Origin: Physcomitrium patens
Lineage: Eukaryota; Streptophyta; Bryopsida; Funariales; Funariaceae
Length of the DNA stretch: 64,000 bases
NCBI RefSeq assembly: GCF_000002425.4
Contig: NC_037255.1
Location: 62,001 to 126,000 of the forward strand
Reading direction: 5' to 3'
The notes below the pieces were generated by a model. That model saw only the letters and a list, made by a program, of their open reading frames with translations. It had not been told where the DNA came from and did no database searches. Of the stretch, positions 60,247 to 64,000 are shown one piece after another; positions within the stretch are counted from its first letter, which is position 1; each line of letters begins with the position of its first letter. A program made the position numbers and the translations under genes.

Positions 60247-62906
60247 CAAAGTGAATTATCAATGGCCATATGGAAAGACAAATGAAGGAATCCAGGACTG
60301 TAGGAGAAGATCTGCAATACCATCGTCCTTCCGATCAGTCCTACCTGTAAATAGAACACAGTCGAGGGCTGCGATTTCATAGAACCTTGGACCGAAGCTT
60401 CTGGCCGTCGGAATGTGTCTGTACAAGTCTGAACAGACTTTTCATAATAGACCATGATGGAATGTGGGACCTGTACAGATTTTAATAGTATTTACGTGTC
60501 TGCAAGTGCATTAATTTTGGCATGTTCGTTGTCGTGTGCGGAGTTGGAGGAGTTCGATTTGTCTACTCGGGGAGTTGTGCCAGGATTCTCATACCGATTC
60601 TTCCCCTTATCGCAGTCAAACTTCTGTAGGTCATGTAGGCATTCGCCTTCTGATTTTGAATCTGGAAATTCTGAACCTGTGGTATAAGACTCTGTTGCAA
60701 AGTATAAGTTATAAATCCGCAGGATTATGCGTCCGGTGGAGCATTTGGCAAATTAGTAAACCTTAGGAGCTCGTTTCTCTGCAACAACTGACTCTTGGGA
60801 GTTTGCGCGATTCAATCCAATTAACTTTCCCCGGCAGGAGTACTGCTGATGATCAGGTGTCGCACCGGTTAATTTACTGCCTTGCTGTGTTTCTTTACGA
60901 TGCTCCCGCAACTGCATTCCTAGCAAACGTGGCCTTGCCCAGGTTCATGTGTGCGAGCAGAGTGACGTTTACACCCCAATTGAGTTCTCTTTCTGGTTCT
61001 CTCTCTACTACGTACAGGGTGTATGGACTAAGCGATGGATGAACGAAGGCTGTACTTTGTGCTGTTCTCACGGACAAGCTTTTCAAACCAAATTCAAGCT
61101 TGTCAAGCTTTGGATTTGGACAAGCGTTTCAAATCGTTGTTGTTTTCTCAGCGTTTCATCCAAAAATTCCATCGTGGTTTTGAATTTGGTTTGACAAGCT
61201 TGATTTCGGCAGAATTGTTAACGACTTAATGCCTTGTGTGCACGATCTGTACGTGGTTTAGTCGAGAGTATGCTGATTGTGGATATAGTACGAAATTTGT
61301 TGCTCTACGACGACGATAACGCAGGTTGCAACTTGTGGTTGAGGGGTTGTGTGCGCTGCAATCCTTTCCGAGGTTGTGCTATTCTCGCCGTTTCTGTTCG
61401 CGACATGGATGATCCAATATCTCCTGTGTACAAGAGTGGACAAGATATGAGCAGGAGTGGTTCTAGAATGTTTTCCTCTGGATGGTTTGAAATCTTCGGT
61501 CCCTACATACCTAACGTACTGTTTGGATCCCACGTTTGGTTCGAGTTTAGACATTTCTTTGAATGATAGAAGCCCTGAAGACCAACAAGCCTGTGATCGG
61601 GAAAATTAGCGCCAACATCTATCTCACATGTGAGGATTGTAGAAAGATTGGACCCATTTAAATGTTGTGGAATGCGTTTTCTGAAACAGAGTTCGTTGAT
61701 GTGCATCAAATATTACAATCGTTGTGTCAGAAAATGTACGAGACGTCCCCACGTCAGGAATCTGGTCAGACTTGTAATTTTGGTTTTATATTTGTTGCGA
61801 CCCCACTTCTTTATCACCAGACTTATTAATTTTATCCTGTTTGATCTTGTGACAGATGCTTGTGTTTCACCCCCACTTCCGAGCCTGAGTGGTCCTGCTA
61901 TTTACGATGTTTATTTAATATGGTGTTCAAAATGAGATAAGTTTGAAAAAGATTTTCGAAGAAACCTTATTGCTCTGATATCTTTGAAGGCGTGGATGAT
62001 TGAATTATCAATTTTTCTTTTGAAAAGTGTGAACCACTATATATATGCCCTCACTTTTCCACCAGTTTTTATTCCATTACATCAACGTTGTGTTAAGTAC
62101 AACGAAGAAAGAAAATAACGGGTGAGAGGGATTTATGTCCTTCGTCTAGAATTTCTTTTCACTGCGGTGATTTTGGAAACTTTTTCTTGTAACTTCATTT
62201 TTCTAGGTAGTCGATGTGATTGTCGGCAACGTAAGTTTTGCAGCATTGATCACCTAAACTTTGTTCAACTCTTAATCGTTAATATTGCAGTGACTTTCAC
62301 TCTGTCAGAAGTTGGTTTGCTAATTCTGTAGCAGTCGCTTTGGTGTAGTTGGTAATTTCTTCTGCTTCTGCGCTGCCTAATATTTTTTCATGGCCTTGCA
62401 GAATCGTGTATTTTTTTATGAGATACGAATATCCTACCCAATTTGCTTTTGATGATTTCCGAGCACCCTTTACTATCCTCACCGCTTTGGTTTGGGCTGG
62501 GGTTTTGCACAAAGTTTGACCTTAGTTTTTCTCATCTTCACAAACATGGCGGGCATTCGTGTTTATCATCGTCACAACCGCTCTCCATCGAAGGTGGGGC
62601 AGGACCAAGACAGGTTTGTTCGAGCTGCTTGTTGTAAACATCCTTTGCATCTAGGATTAGAAAAAAATAAAAATAAAATAAATCAAATAAACTTTATTTT
62701 CCACCGTCTATTCTAAGAACACGAAGAAGGAAATAATACTATTCAGTAGTCTCTGCCCCCCTAGATGCGCTTTTCACTTCTTAAGTTCTCTAAGCATTCT
62801 AAACCATCTTCGCTCATTCCAATAAAACATCAAGTGTGCGTATTGACGGTGCCAATTGTACTTGAGGGTTATGACTTCTTTATCTTGATTTAGTTCAGAG
62901 TGTTCA

Positions 62907-62948
<42 letters not shown>

Positions 62949-63477
62949 AAATAAAATAAAAGCTTCAAAATTATCTGTGGGCAGAACATCGGTAACCCAT
63001 TCGCATGTGATAATACTTTTCATGTACCGTAATGATTCCATAAAGTAGCGACATCGATTAGTCTTTAAGCCAGGTAGGCATGCGGTCGGTCTGGTTTGAA
63101 GATCTCATCATGCCGACAAAGAGTCGAACAAATATTGACATGCATTATATGTTTCCAATCTGAGTTTGAAGTCTATTTCAATTGTTGGTAACAATTATCC
63201 AGATTTTATGCCCATCGTTTCGGTCAGCTCCAGTTCGGTCGAGAGCACTCTTCTACGAGTTCTGTAGAGCGATGGGATCCGTAACTAACAAACTGTCTCG
63301 ATTGGCAAAATTTACCGCTACAGCAAACGACGAAAAACTTCATCACACAGAAAGCTCAAGACAACTCGAGGAACAGAGAGAATCCTTCTTGCTTCGAATG
63401 GCGATATTTCGAAAAGAGACGACAAAGAAAAGGTCTTGCAAGGTGCTACTAATTTCGACTCTGCATCAACAAGTCTC
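59641..63477. other. Host-like region without a recognised gene
   Basis: TA arrays lie at about 60,054-60,082, 60,222-60,246 and 62,910-62,945. From 60,250 to 62,700 the composition is balanced, as in the genic islands, and there are medium open frames on the plus strand (for example 61,234-61,566, 110 codons) and the minus strand. None is recognisable and no convincing exon chain was found. It could be promoter, long UTR, non-coding RNA or a decayed gene. 63,240-63,477 probably belongs to the leader of the F-box gene. Confidence 0.4.
61075..61202. repeat. 23 bp inverted repeat with 82 bp loop
   Basis: The left arm 61,075-61,097 begins CAAGCTTTTCAAACCAAATT and the right arm 61,180-61,202 is its reverse complement with one mismatch. 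Extra copies of 'acaagc' and 'tcaagctt' lie between the arms. A transcript could fold into a long hairpin. Confidence 0.75.
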
Positions 63478-63954
63478 ATGAGAAATAATCTTACAGAAGT
63501 TCCAATGGTGCGCAAATCGCCAGTCACGACTGAAAGAGAAGGCCCACATATTTCCCCAGACATTATGGATCTTATTATCAGCAAGCTTCCAATGTCTAAG
63601 GTTATGCAGATGCGGACACTGAGCAGAGATTGCAAGAACACTATTTTTCGGTCAACATTTATCAATTCGCGTCGGAGCGCAATTTCAGAGGGTACGTTCA
63701 GCCCAGTTGTCTTCACCACAGATCCCTCAGGAGCCTTGCACTGGCTTGGGTTTGACGGGAGTTCGTGGTTGAAACTTCCTCCATTGAACTTCTCACCCAA
63801 ACATTTTCCATCTCCCGACGCCGACCTCTTCAAGGACTACCTTGTGGCATGCCATAGAGGCCTCTTGTGCATCAACGTAGGCAAAGCACCTGACTTCGAA
63901 AAAATTATTGTCTGCAACCCTCTCAAACAGCAGGTTTGGCCAACACCTCTGTAA
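63478..63954 (+). CDS. F-box protein, probably continuing beyond the window
   Basis: An open frame of 158 residues from the ATG at 63,478. After a short Ser/Thr-rich start it reads GPHISPDIMDLIISKLPMSKVMQMRTLSRDCKNTIF, the F-box pattern (acidic start, I..L.....L.......V.K.W) that binds SKP1 in SCF ubiquitin ligases. It is followed by FINSRRSAISEGTFSPVVF... and a kelch/F-box-associated type sequence, ...LVACHRGLLCI...FEKIIVCNPLKQQVW. Proteins of this kind are usually 350-450 residues with a C-terminal beta-propeller, so 158 is short. The stop lies next to CT-GTAACA, which could be a splice donor, so the reading frame may continue in an exon beyond 64,000. The same frame is open upstream to about 63,289 but lacks an earlier ATG. 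Confidence 0.75.
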   Translation: MRNNLTEVPMVRKSPVTTEREGPHISPDIMDLIISKLPMSKVMQMRTLSRDCKNTIFRSTFINSRRSAISEGTFSPVVFTTDPSGALHWLGFDGSSWLKLPPLNFSPKHFPSPDADLFKDYLVACHRGLLCINVGKAPDFEKIIVCNPLKQQVWPTPL

Positions 63955-64000
63955 CAGCTTTGATTGTTTTTTTACCTCTAGCTCTCGAAATTAAATCGGC

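Noticed and set aside
61234-61566. A 110-codon open frame on the plus strand.
   Set aside because: No recognisable motif, the opposite strand is open over the same stretch, and no linked exons were found.
63182-63481. A 99-codon frame overlapping the start of the F-box frame.
   Set aside because: It is out of frame with the F-box, ends inside it, and the only possible intron joining them would be about 31 bases, too short for a plant intron.
1-64000. tRNA, rRNA, CRISPR arrays, riboswitches, bacterial operons.
   Set aside because: None could be supported by sequence; the window is eukaryotic and the repeats are LTR elements and microsatellites.

Overview
The window is nuclear DNA from a land plant, most likely a bryophyte and probably a moss (inference from the mix of features, not proven). 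Host genes have GT-AG introns and sit as islands of ordinary base composition in very AT-rich flanks full of TA microsatellites. Ty3/Gypsy chromoviruses fill two stretches, about 21.5-28.2 kb and about 42.9-59.1 kb.

Layout. 0-5.4 kb: AT-rich, with a degenerate repeat at the left edge. 5.5-9.3 kb: a divergent gene pair, an alpha/beta hydrolase of bacterial/fungal type (minus) and a BAHD acyltransferase (plus), sharing a 0.9 kb spacer that holds a perfect TGACGTCA palindrome. 9.9-10.5 kb: a broken malectin-like receptor ectodomain. 12.9-14.5 kb: N-myristoyltransferase (minus), coding region in one exon plus a likely 5' UTR intron. 17.5-19.9 kb: a seven-exon LYAR-type nucleolar zinc-finger protein (minus). 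21.5-28.2 kb: a solo LTR and a chromovirus with both LTRs and a 5 bp target duplication. 29.6-34.1 kb: a DEG9-type nuclear serine protease (plus), interrupted by a 100-N assembly gap that hides one or more exons. 36.6-37.0 kb: a possible LSD1-like zinc-ribbon fragment. 39.0-40.3 kb: a multi-exon gene of unknown family ending in a membrane segment (minus). 42.9-59.1 kb: a nested cemetery of older LTR elements from at least three families. 60-63 kb: host-like sequence without a recognised gene, with one strong inverted repeat. 63.5-64 kb: an F-box gene running towards the window edge.

The most notable observation is in the LTRs of the 22.2-28.2 kb chromovirus. Each carries several perfect four-unit heat-shock elements (GAAnnTTCnnGAAnnTTC) just upstream of a TATA-like box. 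This promoter layout is known from the heat-responsive Copia element ONSEN of Arabidopsis, but here it is in a Gypsy chromovirus. Other points worth a look are an AT-hook-like start on the DEG9 protease, a leader repeat shared by two element families, the hydrolase of possible foreign origin and the unknown membrane-anchored gene. The host genes do not form a pathway; apart from the divergent pair they look independently regulated. Exon models were built by eye from splice signals and reading frame.
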